From positions 4,588,001-4,652,000 of the forward strand of contig NZ_CP016793.1 of assembly GCF_001701025.1 (NCBI RefSeq): a stretch of DNA of 64,000 nt. Direction: 5' to 3'. This stretch comes from Lentzea guizhouensis. Lineage in GTDB: Bacteria > Actinomycetota > Actinomycetes > Mycobacteriales > Pseudonocardiaceae. This document shows, piece by piece, positions 46,505-56,100 of this stretch (position 1 is its first letter; each line of letters starts with the position of its first letter). The position numbers and the translations under genes were made by a program. Under the pieces are notes generated by a model. That model was not told the origin of the DNA and made no database searches. It saw nothing but the letters and a program-made list of their open reading frames with translations.

Positions 46505-46533
46505 TTCGCAGCGAACCAACACCGGAGGAAGTC

Positions 46534-47637
46534 TTGACCGGGCACCCTGCCCCCAGTGGTCCGTGCGTCGTGGTCGCGGGTGGTGGCACCGCGGGACACA
46601 TCGAGCCGGCACTGGCGCTGGCCGACGCGGTCATGCGACTGCGACCGGACGCACGCGTCGTCGCCCTCGGCACCGAGCGCGGCCTGGAGACCAAGATCGT
46701 GCCGGCCCGCGGCTACCCGCTGGAGCTGATCCCGCCGGTGCCGATGCCGCGCAAGCCCACGCTGGACCTGCTGAAGCTGCCGCTGAACGTGCGCGGTGCG
46801 GTGAAGCAGACGCGTGAGGTGCTGGAGCGCGTCGGCGCGGACGTCGTCGTCGGCTTCGGCGGGTACGTGGCCCTGCCCGCGTACCTGGCCGCGCGCGGCC
46901 GCGTGCCGATCGTGGTGCACGAGGCGAACGCGAAGGCCGGTCTGGCCAACAAGGTCGGTGCCAAGTTCGCCGCGCACGTGGCGGCGGCGGTGCCGGACTC
47001 GGGCCTGGCGGACGCGGAGGTCATCGGCATCCCGCTGCGGCACTCGATCACGACGCTGGACCGCGCCGCGTTGCGCGCGGAGGCCCGCCGGTTCTTCGGC
47101 CTCGACCCGAACGCCCCCACGCTGCTGGTCTTCGGCGGCTCGCAGGGCGCGCGGTCGATCAACGAGGCCGTCGCGCCCGTGGCCGCCGAGTTCGCCCGTG
47201 CCGGCGTCGGCGTGCTGCACGCGTACGGCCCGAAGAACACCGTTGCGGTGCAGCAGGTTCCCGGCGCGCCCGCGTACGTGCCGGTGCCCTACCTGGAGCG
47301 GATGGACCTCGCGTACGCCGCCGCGGACGCGGTGCTGTGCCGGTCCGGTGCGATGACCGTCGCCGAGGTCTCGGCCGTCGGCCTGCCCGCGGTGTTCGTG
47401 CCGCTGCCGCACGGCAACGGTGAGCAGGCGCTGAACGCCGGTCCGGTCGTGTCCGCCGGTGGTGGCCTGCTGGTGCCGGACGAGGAGCTGACGCCGCAGA
47501 AGGTGGCGTCGCTGGTCGTGCCGCTGATGGCCGACCGCGGCCGGTTGGCGCAGATGTCGGCGGCGACGCTGGGCACCGGTCGCCGGGAGGCGGACGAGAT
47601 CCTGGCCCGCTCGGTGCTGGAGGTGATCAAGAAGTGA
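46534..47637 (+). CDS. murG: UDP-GlcNAc:lipid I N-acetylglucosaminyltransferase
   Basis: 367 residues, GT28 family, converts lipid I to lipid II. N-terminal [51 protein letters not shown] and the UDP-GlcNAc site [18 protein letters not shown] are present. TTG 46534 is preceded by GGAGGA with suitable spacing. The stop overlaps the murC GTG (GTGA). Confidence 0.95.
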   Translation: MTGHPAPSGPCVVVAGGGTAGHIEPALALADAVMRLRPDARVVALGTERGLETKIVPARGYPLELIPPVPMPRKPTLDLLKLPLNVRGAVKQTREVLERVGADVVVGFGGYVALPAYLAARGRVPIVVHEANAKAGLANKVGAKFAAHVAAAVPDSGLADAEVIGIPLRHSITTLDRAALRAEARRFFGLDPNAPTLLVFGGSQGARSINEAVAPVAAEFARAGVGVLHAYGPKNTVAVQQVPGAPAYVPVPYLERMDLAYAAADAVLCRSGAMTVAEVSAVGLPAVFVPLPHGNGEQALNAGPVVSAGGGLLVPDEELTPQKVASLVVPLMADRGRLAQMSAATLGTGRREADEILARSVLEVIKK

Positions 47638-49016
47638 GCCTCGAACGCGTTCACCTCGTCGGCATCGGTGGTGCCGGTATGAGTGGCATCGCCCGGATCC
47701 TGCTGGCACGTGGCGCGCAGGTCTCCGGTTCGGACGCCAAGGACTCACGGACCGTGCTGGCGTTGCGCGCGCAAGGTGCGCGGATCGCCGTCGGGCACGA
47801 CGCGGCAAACCTGGGCCAGCTCGTCGGTGGCCCGACCGCGGTGGTCGTGTCGACCGCCATCAAGGAGACGAACCCGGAGTACGCGGCGGCGCGCGAGCGT
47901 GGCATCACGGTGCTGCGTCGTGCCGAGGCGTTGGCCGCTCTCATGGAAGACCACCGGGTCGTGTGTGTGGCGGGCACGCACGGCAAGACGTCGACCACGT
48001 CGATGCTGACCGTTGCGTTGCAGCACTGCCGTGTCGACCCGTCGTTCGCCATCGGTGGTGACCTGAACGAGTCCGGTGCGAACGCGCACCAGGGCACGGG
48101 CGGGGTGTTCGTCGCCGAGGCCGACGAGTCCGACGGCTCGTTCCTGTTCTTCTCGCCGTCGGTCGCCGTCGTGACGAACGTCGAGGCCGACCACCTCGAC
48201 CACCACGGCACGGTCGAGGCGTACACGGCGGTGTTCGACTCGTTCCTGGAGCGGATCGCACCGGACGGCGTGCTGGTGTCCTGTGTGGACGATCCGGGTG
48301 CGGCCCGGCTGGTCGCCGAGGCGCGGGCGCGCGGGATCCGGGTGCGCGAGTACGGGCGCACGGCCACCGACGCGCGGATCGTCGACTACAAGCCGGCCGA
48401 GAGCGGTGGCCTGGCGTCGGTCGAGATCGGCGGCGTCGCGGTCGAGGTGCGGGTCGCCGTGCCGGGCGAGCACATGGCGTTGAACGCGGTCGCGGCCCTG
48501 CTGGCCGGGCTGGAGCTGGGCGCGGACCAGGCCGGGCTGCTCGAAGGCCTGGCGGCGTTCGGTGGCGTGCGGCGCCGGTTCGAGTTCAAGGGCCGTGCCG
48601 GCGGTGTGTCGGTCTACGACGACTACGCGCACCATCCGACCGAGGTCGACGCACAGCTGCGCGCGGCACGTCCGGTCGCCGGGGCAGGCCGTGTGGTCGT
48701 GGTGTTCCAGCCACACCTGTACTCGCGCACCAAGACGTTCGCGACGGAGTTCGCCGCGGCGCTGTCGTTGGCCGACGAGGTCGTCGTGCTGGACGTGTAC
48801 GGCGCGCGCGAGGAGCCGCAACCGGGCGTCACGGGCGGTCTGATCGCCGACCAGGTCACGGCGTCGGTGCACTACGAGCCGTCGTTCGACCGGGTGCCCG
48901 CACTGGTCGCGTCGCTGGTCCGCGAAGGCGACCTGGTCGTCACCATGGGGGCCGGTGACGTCACGATGCTCGGCCCCGAGATCGTCAGCGCGCTGTCAGG
49001 CGAAGCGCGGTCATGA
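47634..49016 (+). CDS. murC: UDP-MurNAc:L-alanine ligase
   Basis: 460 residues, first amino-acid-adding Mur ligase. N-terminal [22 protein letters not shown] loop [43 protein letters not shown] and the C-terminal [18 protein letters not shown] are all present. The start is GTG overlapping the murG stop; the stop overlaps the ftsQ ATG. Confidence 0.96.
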   Translation: MSLERVHLVGIGGAGMSGIARILLARGAQVSGSDAKDSRTVLALRAQGARIAVGHDAANLGQLVGGPTAVVVSTAIKETNPEYAAARERGITVLRRAEALAALMEDHRVVCVAGTHGKTSTTSMLTVALQHCRVDPSFAIGGDLNESGANAHQGTGGVFVAEADESDGSFLFFSPSVAVVTNVEADHLDHHGTVEAYTAVFDSFLERIAPDGVLVSCVDDPGAARLVAEARARGIRVREYGRTATDARIVDYKPAESGGLASVEIGGVAVEVRVAVPGEHMALNAVAALLAGLELGADQAGLLEGLAAFGGVRRRFEFKGRAGGVSVYDDYAHHPTEVDAQLRAARPVAGAGRVVVVFQPHLYSRTKTFATEFAAALSLADEVVVLDVYGAREEPQPGVTGGLIADQVTASVHYEPSFDRVPALVASLVREGDLVVTMGAGDVTMLGPEIVSALSGEARS

Positions 49017-49762
49017 GCGCCCCGGTTCGCGGCAGGTCCCAGCGCGCTCGCCCCGCGAACCGGCGCGCACGGAGCCCCGAGTACCGGGCGCGGCGCAGGA
49101 TCATCCTGCGCCGCCGCCTGGTCGCCCTGGGCACCGTGCTGGCTGTCATCGGTTTGACCTACGGCGTGTTCTTCACGCCGTTGCTCGGCGTCCGCAACGT
49201 GGACGTGCATGGCGCCGTGGTGCTCACCGACGCCGAAGTGCGCGCTGCGGCCGCCATCGAGTCCGGCTCTCCGTTGGTGCGCCTCGACCTGCAGGGCATC
49301 CGCGAGAGAGTGGCCGCCGTCCCGCGCATCGCCGCCATCGAGGTCGAACGCCAGCTACCAGGTACGGTCCGCCTGCTCATCACCGAACGCGTCCCCGTCG
49401 GCTCGGTGAAGCTCGACGACGGCTACCACCTCGTCGACTCGACCGGCAAGGACTACGCGACCCTGCCGGCCCCCGCACCCGGCGTGCCGGACCTGGTGCT
49501 CGCCACCCCGTCCACCGCCGACCCGGCCACCCGCGCCGTGGTGGGCGTCCTGAACGAGCTGCCGGAACGCCTGCGCGCCGACCTCGTGCAGGTCTCCGCG
49601 ACCACGGGCGCCGACATGAAGCTGGTGCTGACCGGCGACCGGGTCGTGAAGTGGGGCGGCTCGGAGGACACGCCGCGCAAGGCGGCCGTGCTGCTGGTCC
49701 TGTTGAGCCGCAAGGGACTGGCGTTCGACGTGACGGCGCCGGACCTGGCCACCGTCTCCTGA
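49013..49762 (+). CDS. ftsQ: Cell division protein FtsQ
   Basis: 249-residue bitopic division protein. A basic cytoplasmic N-terminus with many Arg precedes one membrane helix ([19 protein letters not shown]) and a POTRA domain ([25 protein letters not shown]), then the beta domain with [20 protein letters not shown]. It links the FtsW/FtsI pair with other divisome proteins. Last gene of the tightly overlapping murE-ftsQ series; an inverted-repeat element starts six bases after its stop. Confidence 0.93.
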   Translation: MSAPVRGRSQRARPANRRARSPEYRARRRIILRRRLVALGTVLAVIGLTYGVFFTPLLGVRNVDVHGAVVLTDAEVRAAAAIESGSPLVRLDLQGIRERVAAVPRIAAIEVERQLPGTVRLLITERVPVGSVKLDDGYHLVDSTGKDYATLPAPAPGVPDLVLATPSTADPATRAVVGVLNELPERLRADLVQVSATTGADMKLVLTGDRVVKWGGSEDTPRKAAVLLVLLSRKGLAFDVTAPDLATVS

Positions 49763-49767
49763 CCGCA

Positions 49768-49888
49768 TCTGCAAGTACCACCAACTCTTGATCGAACGCC
49801 GCTGGCTACCACCAACTCTTCCGCTCGCTGACGAACAACTTGGTGGTGGTCGGCGGCGGTTTCGGGCTCGGTTGGTGGTACTTGCAGA
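49768..49888 (+). repeat. 121-bp element with perfect 18-bp terminal inverted repeats, after ftsQ
   Basis: TCTGCAAGTACCACCAAC at 49768-49785 is the exact reverse complement of 49871-49888. Internally TACCACCAACTCTT is repeated at 49776 and 49807 and answered by TTGGTGGT words on the other side, giving a nested hairpin. It separates ftsQ from the ftsZ promoter region and may be the dcw terminator or a small repeat element. Confidence 0.8.
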
Positions 49889-50001
49889 CGTCGTCAGGGG
49901 CGCGGAGTGCGCGGGCGGGACGGCGCCGGGACCCGGCGGGTGCGGCGGTGGGTGCGGGGAAGTGGCTGGGAGCACACGGGGATCTCTCCTGCGGGTCCGG
50001 G

Positions 50002-50115
50002 TCAGGCGTTCGACTTCAGCAACCGCACGACCAGGCCGCCGAGCCTGCTCGTGACGAGCTCCAACACGATCGCCTCGATGACGAGCGAACGCACGGATGC
50101 GGGTGCGGGTGCCAA
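50002..50115 (-). CDS. Possible 37-residue small protein, antisense in ftsZ upstream region
   Basis: TTG-started frame with GAGGAGG at ideal spacing (five bases). It encodes a short Ala/Pro N-terminus and an amphipathic, Leu/Val-rich helix (LVIEAIVLELVTSRLGGLVV) ending in a basic tail. Third codon positions are nearly all G/C, like real genes here. No family is recognised. It could be a membrane-active peptide or chance; placement between ftsQ and ftsZ makes a check worthwhile. Confidence 0.35.
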   Translation of the reverse strand: MAPAPASVRSLVIEAIVLELVTSRLGGLVVRLLKSNA

Positions 50116-50386
50116 GACGGGCCTCCTCGTGGGTGAACGACTACGGTGCTCATCGGACTGGTCGTCTCGGTATTAGCCGCATCGGTCGTTCTCACCCGAA
50201 GGAAGTACTCAAGGCCCCGGTGGGACCTGCGCCGGTCGTACCGCCCGTTGTCGCAGGCGACCGCGTGCCGAAAGTGGGAGATCATCCGCAAAAGGCGCGG
50301 AAGCGGAGAACAGTGGGGGAGACGATCTCCAGATCCGGGGCACGACTACGCTTGTGGTGCGCAGTGCTCAGCATCGTGCGGACTGC

Positions 50387-50521
50387 TTGACGGCACGACC
50401 GGGGAGTAGTAGCGCACAGTGTTGGGAATCTGCGGCGTGGCTGCTGGACCGACGCACCGCCGGTGCTTACCGTCCAGCAGGAACATATGGGGTTGACATA
50501 ACTCTGAGCCTCGATGAGAGG
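50387..50521 (+). promoter_or_regulatory. ftsZ promoter region
   Basis: TTGACG at 50387 with TAGCGC 17 bases later is one candidate promoter. A perfect TTGACA lies at 50493, followed by an imperfect inverted repeat (AGCCTC/GAGGTT), about 95 bases before ftsZ. No convincing -10 is seen for the second. Confidence 0.45.
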
Positions 50522-50592
50522 TTGGGAGGTTCAATCCGGGTGCATCACCACCCAGCACCACAGCACGGACCACGATCAGGAAGGCGGATCCG

Positions 50593-51899
50593 ATGACGCC
50601 CCCGCACAACTACCTCGCGGTGATCAAGGTCGTCGGCATCGGTGGTGGCGGCGTCAACGCCGTCAACCGCATGATCGAGGTCGGGCTCAAGGGCGTCGAG
50701 TTCATCGCGGTGAACACCGACGCACAGGCCTTGCTGATGTCCGATGCCGACGTGAAGCTCGACATCGGCCGCGAGCTGACCCGCGGCCTCGGCGCCGGAG
50801 CGAACCCCGAGGTCGGCCACAAGGCCGCGGAAGACCACCGCGAGGAGATCGAGGAGGTCCTCAAGGGGGCCGACATGGTCTTCGTGACCGCGGGTGAGGG
50901 CGGTGGCACCGGTACCGGTGGCGCCCCCGTGGTGGCCTCGATCGCCCGCAAGCTCGGCGCGCTGACCATCGGTGTCGTGACGCGCCCGTTCTCGTTCGAG
51001 GGCAAGCGGCGGGCCAAGCAGGCCGAGGACGGCATCCAGGCGCTGCGCAACGAGTGCGACACGCTGATCGTCATCCCCAACGACCGGTTGCTCCAGCTGG
51101 GTGACATCGGTGTCAGCCTGATGGACGCGTTCCGCTCGGCCGACGAGGTCCTCCTCTCCGGTGTCCAGGGCATCACCGACCTCATCACCACCCCCGGTCT
51201 GATCAACCTGGACTTCGCGGACGTCAAGTCCGTCATGTCCGGTGCCGGCTCGGCGTTGATGGGCATCGGCTCGGCGCGCGGTGAGGGAAGAGCGGTCCAG
51301 GCCGCGCAGAAGGCGATCAACTCGCCGCTGCTGGAGGCCTCGATGGAGGGTGCGCACGGCGTGCTGCTGTCCATCGCGGGTGGCTCCGACCTGGGCCTCT
51401 TCGAGATCAACGAGTCCGCGTCGCTGGTCCAGGAGGCCGCGCACCCGGACGCGAACATCATCTTCGGCACGGTCATCGACGACTCGCTCGGCGACGAGGT
51501 CAGGGTCACGGTGATCGCCGCCGGGTTCGACAGCGGTGGCCCCACCCACAAGAAGCTGGAGCCGACGGCGCTGTCGTCGGCGCCGCGCACCGCGACGGGC
51601 CCGATCGCCGCGGCCACGGCGGCACCGACACCGCCGGCCCCGCAGCCGGCCCGCAGCCGGTGGCCCAGACGCCGCCGGTGGTGCAGGCCCCGCCGGTGCC
51701 GCAGCCGGAGGTGCGCCCCGGCCCGCCGGTGCAGCCGCCGACGACGGTGCCGCCGCAGCCCTCGCCCGTCCAGGGCAACGGCTACGTGCCGTCCGTGCCG
51801 CGGTCGCTGTCGCAGAACGGCTCGCTGCCCTCGCGGCCGGTCCCGGTCACCGAGGACCCGGATGACGAGGTGGACGTGCCGCCGTTCATGCGGCGCTGA
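50593..51899 (+). CDS. ftsZ: Cell division protein FtsZ, frame interrupted in the linker
   Basis: Tubulin-like GTPase forming the division ring. The GTPase domain is complete: [17 protein letters not shown], the tubulin signature [25 protein letters not shown] and the T7 region [11 protein letters not shown]. In the disordered linker the frame shifts: at 51637-51659 a 12-base repeat GCCCCGCAGCCG is followed by a copy lacking one C. With that C the linker reads [14 protein letters not shown] and continues to the expected tail [14 protein letters not shown] at 51899 (about 435 residues). As read, the protein instead enters an Arg-rich frame ending at 52062. FtsZ is needed for division, so a consensus error is the likeliest explanation. 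AGGAAGG precedes the ATG. Confidence 0.93.
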
Positions 51900-51917
51900 T
51901 CACCGGATGATCTTGTC

Positions 51918-51957
51918 GGACCCCCTGAGTACCGTTCACGGTGCTCAGGGGGTTCTG
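51918..51957 (+). terminator. Terminator hairpin after ftsZ
   Basis: CCCCCTGAGTACC pairs with GGTGCTCAGGGGG around a TTCAC-type loop, followed by TTCTGCTTT. It lies just after the ftsZ stop and just before the pgeF promoter. Its left arm shares the GTCRGACCC word with the 19693 element. Confidence 0.75.
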
Positions 51958-51979
51958 CTTTGTGGCCGCGAATTAGGGT

Positions 51980-52690
51980 GTGAGCGTGCGTATTCGTCGT
52001 GTTGTCACCACTCGTTCCGGTGGTGTGTCCAAGGCCCCGTACGACTCGTTCAACCTCGGTGACCACGTGGGGGACGCCGAGCGGGCCGTCGAGGCGAACC
52101 GGGCCAGGCTCGCCGAGGGCATCGGGCTGACCCCGGACCGCCTGGTCTGGATGGAGCAGGTCCACGGCCGCACGGTGCAGGTGGTCGACGGGCCGCGGGC
52201 CGAACCGCTGGAGGCCACCGACGCGGTCGTGACGAAAGAGCCCGGCCTGGCGCTCGCGGTGCTCACCGCGGACTGCGTGCCGGTGCTGCTCGGCGACCAG
52301 GAGGGCGGGGTCGTCGCCGCGGTGCACGCCGGCCGGGTCGGCGCGCGGGTCGGCGTCGTGGTCGAGACGCTCAAGGCGATGATGGCGCAGGGCGCCGAGC
52401 TGGAGCGGATCGAGGTCCTGCTCGGGCCGAGCGTCTGCGGCGAGTGCTACGAGGTGCCCGCGGAGATGCAGCGGGACGTCGAGAAGCACCTGCCGGGCAG
52501 CGCGTCGAAGTCGCGCAAGGGCAAGCCCGCGCTCGACCTGCGGGCCGGGCTGTGGAACCAGCTGGCGAGCGCCGGGGTCGGCAAGATCGGGGTCGACCCG
52601 CGGTGCACGTTCGAGGAGAAGGACCTGTTCAGCCACCGCCGGGAGAACCCGACCGGGAGGCTCGCCTCGGTCATCTGGATCGAACCGTGA
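51980..52690 (+). CDS. pgeF: Polyphenol oxidase family protein PgeF (YfiH/laccase domain)
   Basis: 236 residues. The Cys/His metal site motifs are [30 protein letters not shown] and [11 protein letters not shown]. In E. coli the homologue hydrolyses mis-incorporated UDP-MurNAc-L-Ser, which fits the cell-wall context. The frame opens at GTG 51980, but TAGGGT ends at 51979, so a leaderless start at GTG 51986 (VRIRRVVTT) is more likely. The stop overlaps the yggS GTG (GTGA). Confidence 0.93.
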   Translation: MSVRIRRVVTTRSGGVSKAPYDSFNLGDHVGDAERAVEANRARLAEGIGLTPDRLVWMEQVHGRTVQVVDGPRAEPLEATDAVVTKEPGLALAVLTADCVPVLLGDQEGGVVAAVHAGRVGARVGVVVETLKAMMAQGAELERIEVLLGPSVCGECYEVPAEMQRDVEKHLPGSASKSRKGKPALDLRAGLWNQLASAGVGKIGVDPRCTFEEKDLFSHRRENPTGRLASVIWIEP

Positions 52691-53385
52691 ACCGGCGCGA
52701 CGAGCTGGCGGCGAACCTCGCCGAAGTTCGCGAACGCATCGGGAAGGCGTGTGCGGCGGCCCGGCGGGACCCGAGCGAAGTGATGTTGCTCGCGGTGACG
52801 AAAACCTGGCCGGCGAGCGATGTCGAAATCCTCTACGAGCTCGGTTTGCGCGACTTCGCCGAAAACCGCGATCAAGAGGCGAGTGCGAAAGCCGGCCAGT
52901 TGAGACATCTCGCGCAAGCGCGGTGGCACATGGTCGGGCGGCTGCAGCGGAACAAGGCGAAGTCGGTCGTCGAATGGGCGGACCGGGTCGACTCGGTGGA
53001 CTCCGTGCGGCTGGCGGAGGCGCTCGCGAAAGCGGCGCACGCGGCAGGAAGAAAACTCGACGTGTTGTTGCAGGTCAGCATCGACGGCGACACGTCACGC
53101 GGTGGGGTTGCTGTTGCGGATGTGGCGGAACTGGCTGGCGTGATCACACGTTCGGGTGATCTTATTCTCCGAGGTGCGATGACCGTCGCGCCTCTGACGA
53201 TGGAACCGGTGCAGGCGTTTGAGGCGTTGGAATCGGTGGTATCAGGCCTACGTGATGATCATCCCACTGCTGTCGAGCTGTCAGCGGGGATGAGCAGCGA
53301 CCTGGAAGATGCCATCTCGCACGGATCGACCTGTGTGCGTGTCGGAACGGCGTTGCTCGGCAGCCGGCGACTAACCTCGCCTTAG
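52687..53385 (+). CDS. yggS: YggS/PLPBP family pyridoxal-phosphate protein
   Basis: 232-residue PLP-binding protein of the YggS/PROSC family, which maintains PLP balance. Lys39 in LLAVTKTWPA is the PLP lysine; FAENRDQEA, WHMVGRLQRNKAK, LLQVSIDGDTSRGG and LSAGMSSDLEDAISHGST are family signatures (usually FGENRVQE and SMGMSxDxxxAI). It begins with GTG overlapping pgeF, and sepF begins 67 bases after the stop. Its place between ftsZ and sepF is standard for this cluster. Confidence 0.95.
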   Translation: MNRRDELAANLAEVRERIGKACAAARRDPSEVMLLAVTKTWPASDVEILYELGLRDFAENRDQEASAKAGQLRHLAQARWHMVGRLQRNKAKSVVEWADRVDSVDSVRLAEALAKAAHAAGRKLDVLLQVSIDGDTSRGGVAVADVAELAGVITRSGDLILRGAMTVAPLTMEPVQAFEALESVVSGLRDDHPTAVELSAGMSSDLEDAISHGSTCVRVGTALLGSRRLTSP

Positions 53386-53452
53386 GTTGTCGGGAACCTC
53401 GGGACCGTCCGCGCCGTCCCTAAGAGTGGGGAACCGCCGAGGAGGGGCTGGA

Positions 53453-54106
53453 ATGAGCGCTTTGCACAAGCTGAAGGCCTACTTCGGGATGGTCCCCGCC
53501 GAGTACGCAGACGACCCCGGCTACGACGACGACCGCGGCCGCTACGGCGACTACCGGTCCGAGTACGCGGCCGAGGCCGACGACTACGACTACCCGCGGC
53601 GCGGCCGCGCGTTCACGGCGGGCCGGTCGGAGCTCCAGGGCTCCGGGTACCGGGCCGACCTCGACGAGACGGACGACTACGAGCCGGAGTCGCGGCGCGG
53701 GGCCGCCGCCCCTGCGAGCACGCGGCGCTGGAGTGCCGACGCACCGGTCCACGGTGCGCTGGCGGTCGATCCGCAGCGCGAGCCCGTGAGCAGGCTGCGT
53801 CCTGTCGCCGAGCCCGCGGGCAACCCGCTGGCGCGCATCACCACGCTGCATCCCCGCAGCTACAGCGAGGCGCGCACGATCGGGGAGCACTACCGCGACG
53901 GCACTCCGGTGATCCTGAACCTGACCGACATGGACGACGCGGACGCCAAGCGCCTCGTCGACTTCTCGGCCGGACTCGCGTTCGCTCTGCGCGGGTCCAT
54001 GGACAAGATCACCAGCAGGGTGTTCCTTCTCTCACCGCCCAACGTTGACGTGACGGCGGAGGACCGGAGGAAGCTGGCGGAAGGTGGCTTCGGGAACCGC
54101 GGTTAG
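53453..54106 (+). CDS. sepF: Cell division protein SepF
   Basis: 217 residues. An N-terminal membrane-targeting amphipathic helix (MSALHKLKAYFGM) is followed by a long acidic Asp/Tyr/Arg-rich linker and the C-terminal SepF core (HPRSYSEARTIGEHYRDGTPVILNLTDM ... RLVDFSAGLAFALRGSMDKI ... VFLLSPPNVDV). It anchors FtsZ to the membrane in actinobacteria by binding the FtsZ C-terminal tail. GGAGGGG lies eight bases before the ATG. The TAG stop is part of the -10 hexamer of yggT. Confidence 0.95.
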   Translation: MSALHKLKAYFGMVPAEYADDPGYDDDRGRYGDYRSEYAAEADDYDYPRRGRAFTAGRSELQGSGYRADLDETDDYEPESRRGAAAPASTRRWSADAPVHGALAVDPQREPVSRLRPVAEPAGNPLARITTLHPRSYSEARTIGEHYRDGTPVILNLTDMDDADAKRLVDFSAGLAFALRGSMDKITSRVFLLSPPNVDVTAEDRRKLAEGGFGNRG

Positions 54107-54116
54107 AGTTGACGCC
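54104..54116 (+). promoter_or_regulatory. Leaderless -10 of yggT overlapping the sepF stop
   Basis: TAGAGT (54104-54109) contains the sepF TAG stop and ends seven bases before the yggT GTG. It would drive yggT-wag31 independently of sepF. Confidence 0.5.
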
Positions 54117-54401
54117 GTGGACCCGATCCGTCTCGTCATCTACTACGTCCTCTTCGCGTTCTCCCTGTTCCTGACCGCGCGCGTCGTGGTCGAGCTGGTG
54201 CGGACGTTCGCGAGGGAGTGGCGTCCGGCGGGCGGCGTAGCCGTAACGCTGGAAACCGTGTACACGGTCACCGACCCACCGGTCCGGACACTGCGTCGGT
54301 TCATCCCGACTGTGCGGATCGGGGGCGTCGGGCTGGACCTATCGATTATTGTGCTGTGGCTGCTCGTTATCATTTTGATGCAAGTTGCAGATCCCAGGTG
54401 A
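54117..54401 (+). CDS. YggT family membrane protein
   Basis: 94 residues with two membrane helices (LVIYYVLFAFSLFLTARVVVELV; LSIIVLWLLVIILMQV) joined by a short conserved loop (DPPVRTLRRFIPTVRIGGVGLDLS), the YggT pattern. The chosen GTG (VDPIRLVIYY) matches the family start and lies seven bases after TAGAGT. The homologue between sepF and wag31 in mycobacteria has the same position. Its role is unclear but presumably in the divisome or membrane organisation. Confidence 0.9.
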   Translation: MDPIRLVIYYVLFAFSLFLTARVVVELVRTFAREWRPAGGVAVTLETVYTVTDPPVRTLRRFIPTVRIGGVGLDLSIIVLWLLVIILMQVADPR

Positions 54402-54449
54402 CGGGGAACCGTGGGATGACCGCAGCCCAGGAGTGCGAGAGGTGATCCG

Positions 54450-55268
54450 ATGCCGTTGACCCCCGCTGACGTGCACAACGTCGCGTTCAGCAAGCCGCCG
54501 ATTGGCAAGCGGGGCTACAACGAGGACGAGGTGGACGCGTTCCTCGACCTGGTTGAGGGCGAGCTGGCCCGCTTGATCGAGGAGAACAACGACCTCCGTC
54601 AGCAGGTCGAGCAGCTCGACCAGCAGCTCGAGACCACGCGTGCCGACCTCGACGACGCGCGTGCGAAGGCTTCTTCCGGCCCCGTGACGAGCCGTATGCC
54701 GGTCGAGGAGCCGCCGCGCCGCCTGGCGCCGGTCCCGCCGCCCTCGGTGATGGAGCAGACGTCCCCTGGCGGGGGCGGAGACCACCACGTGCAGGCCGCG
54801 AAGGTCCTCGGGCTCGCCCAGGAGATGGCGGACCGGCTGACCGGCGAGGCCAAGGCCGAGGCGGACGGCATGCTGTCCGAGGCGCGCACGAAGTCCGAGC
54901 AGTTGCTGTCCGAGGCCCGTGTGAAGGCCGACACGATGGTCAACGAGGCACGCACGCGTGCCGAGACCATGCTGAACGACGCGCGCACGCGTTCCGAGAC
55001 GCTCGAGCGGCAGGCCCGTGAGAAGGCCACCGCGCTCGACCGCGACGCGCAGCGCAAGCACGCCGAGGTGATGGGCAACATCACCCAGGAGAAGAACACG
55101 CTCGAAAAGCAGATCGACAAGCTGCAGACGTTCGAGCGCGAGTACCGCACGCGACTGAAGACCATGCTCGAGGCGCAGCTGCGCGACCTGCAGGACCGCG
55201 GCCCCGCCGCTCCGTCCGAGGGCCGTTCGCAGGGCTACTCCTTCGGCGCACGCGCCGAAGCGGGCTGA
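54450..55268 (+). CDS. wag31: DivIVA family polar growth protein Wag31
   Basis: 272 residues. The N-terminal DivIVA domain ([34 protein letters not shown]) binds curved membrane at the poles. A first coiled coil ([21 protein letters not shown]), a Pro/Ser/Thr-rich linker and a long Glu/Arg/Ala coiled coil ([19 protein letters not shown]) follow. It directs apical cell wall growth in actinobacteria. Start ATG with AGAGGTG nearby. The last core gene of the dcw cluster. Confidence 0.96.
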   Translation: MPLTPADVHNVAFSKPPIGKRGYNEDEVDAFLDLVEGELARLIEENNDLRQQVEQLDQQLETTRADLDDARAKASSGPVTSRMPVEEPPRRLAPVPPPSVMEQTSPGGGGDHHVQAAKVLGLAQEMADRLTGEAKAEADGMLSEARTKSEQLLSEARVKADTMVNEARTRAETMLNDARTRSETLERQAREKATALDRDAQRKHAEVMGNITQEKNTLEKQIDKLQTFEREYRTRLKTMLEAQLRDLQDRGPAAPSEGRSQGYSFGARAEAG

Positions 55269-55283
55269 ACTACTGTTCGCTAG

Positions 55284-55772
55284 GTGCTCTTCGTAGTTCT
55301 GCTTCTGGTGCTGGCTGCCCTCGGGCTGCTCGTTCCCGCACTGACCACGTCCGACACGATCTGGGCGTGGTCCTCCGTGGGTGCGAGTGTGCTCGCCGCC
55401 CTGGTCCTCGTATGGGACTGGTGGCGGCGACGTCCGGGGGACCCCGCAGCCGTCGCCCAGAGTGTAGATCAACATGCTGTAGCCGATGATCAACAGGTGG
55501 TCGTTCCGGCGCCCGCCGACACGCCGCCTGCTGATCAGGAACCACCGGAAGAGGACACCGACGCGGCGGACCTGCTCGTCGTGGCCGATCTGGTGGACGA
55601 GGTGCGGGTGCTGGACGAGCGGCCCCGGTACCACCTGAGCTCGTGTTCCTGGCTCGCCGGGAGGCCCGCGCTGGGCCTCCCGGTGCAGGAAGCACGCCAG
55701 CTCGGCTTCACACCGTGCGGCGTGTGCACCCCGGACGGCGTGCTCGTGCGCAAGAGCCGTTCCGCTCCCTGA
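55284..55772 (+). CDS. Small membrane protein with C-terminal Cys/His motif
   Basis: 162 residues. Two N-terminal membrane helices (LFVVLLLVLAALGLLVPAL; VGASVLAALVLVWDWW) precede an acidic Pro-rich linker and a compact C-terminal motif YHLSSCSWLAGRPALGLP ... GFTPCGVCTPD. The His/Cys pattern resembles small metal-binding motifs seen in actinobacterial membrane proteins next to wag31. TACTGT ends seven bases before the GTG, supporting a leaderless start. Function unknown. Confidence 0.82.
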   Translation: MLFVVLLLVLAALGLLVPALTTSDTIWAWSSVGASVLAALVLVWDWWRRRPGDPAAVAQSVDQHAVADDQQVVVPAPADTPPADQEPPEEDTDAADLLVVADLVDEVRVLDERPRYHLSSCSWLAGRPALGLPVQEARQLGFTPCGVCTPDGVLVRKSRSAP

Positions 55773-55857
55773 CGGGACGGATCGGGCCGTTCCCCGGACG
55801 AGCGCCGCCTCGGCGCGCTGTGAATCCCCCCATGCCACTGAGATCAGTGCTGGGGCA

Positions 55858-56100
55858 GTGGTCGTCGGCGCGTTCGTGCTGCTCCACGCGGCACCGGCGA
55901 TCGCCCAGCCCAAGACCGAGCCGCACCACTGCGTGCCCGCGGACCTCCGCGAGGACGCGATCACCTTCCGGGCCGACGACGGCGTCGAGCTGCCCGGCCT
56001 GGTGTTCGGCAGCGGCTCCAGCGGCGTTCTCCTCGCGCCGAACGGGTGGTCCGGCTCGTCCCCCGCGGTGGTGCCCGGCGGCACCGGTGTCAACGGGTGA
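55858..56100 (+). pseudogene. N-terminal remnant of a secreted alpha/beta hydrolase
   Basis: 80 codons from GTG: a signal-peptide-like segment (VVVGAFVLLHAAPAIAQP), then a segment (REDAITFRADDGVELPGLVFG, then LLAPN) typical of the beginning of dienelactone-hydrolase-like alpha/beta hydrolases. It then stops. The catalytic Ser, Asp and His regions are absent, so it is a truncated gene. It meets the remnant of another gene on the opposite strand at the same point. Confidence 0.55.

Larger units (their letters stand above)
49889..50592 (+). other. ftsQ-ftsZ intergenic region
   Basis: A long spacer between the ftsQ element and ftsZ. It holds a possible minus-strand small ORF (50002-50115) and promoter-like sequences close to ftsZ. 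I see no further gene. Long, promoter-rich spacers before ftsZ are common in actinobacteria. Confidence 0.6.

Noticed and set aside
51640..52062. Programmed frameshift in ftsZ
   Set aside because: No slippery site plus stimulatory structure is evident; a missing C in a 12-base repeat explains the frame better.
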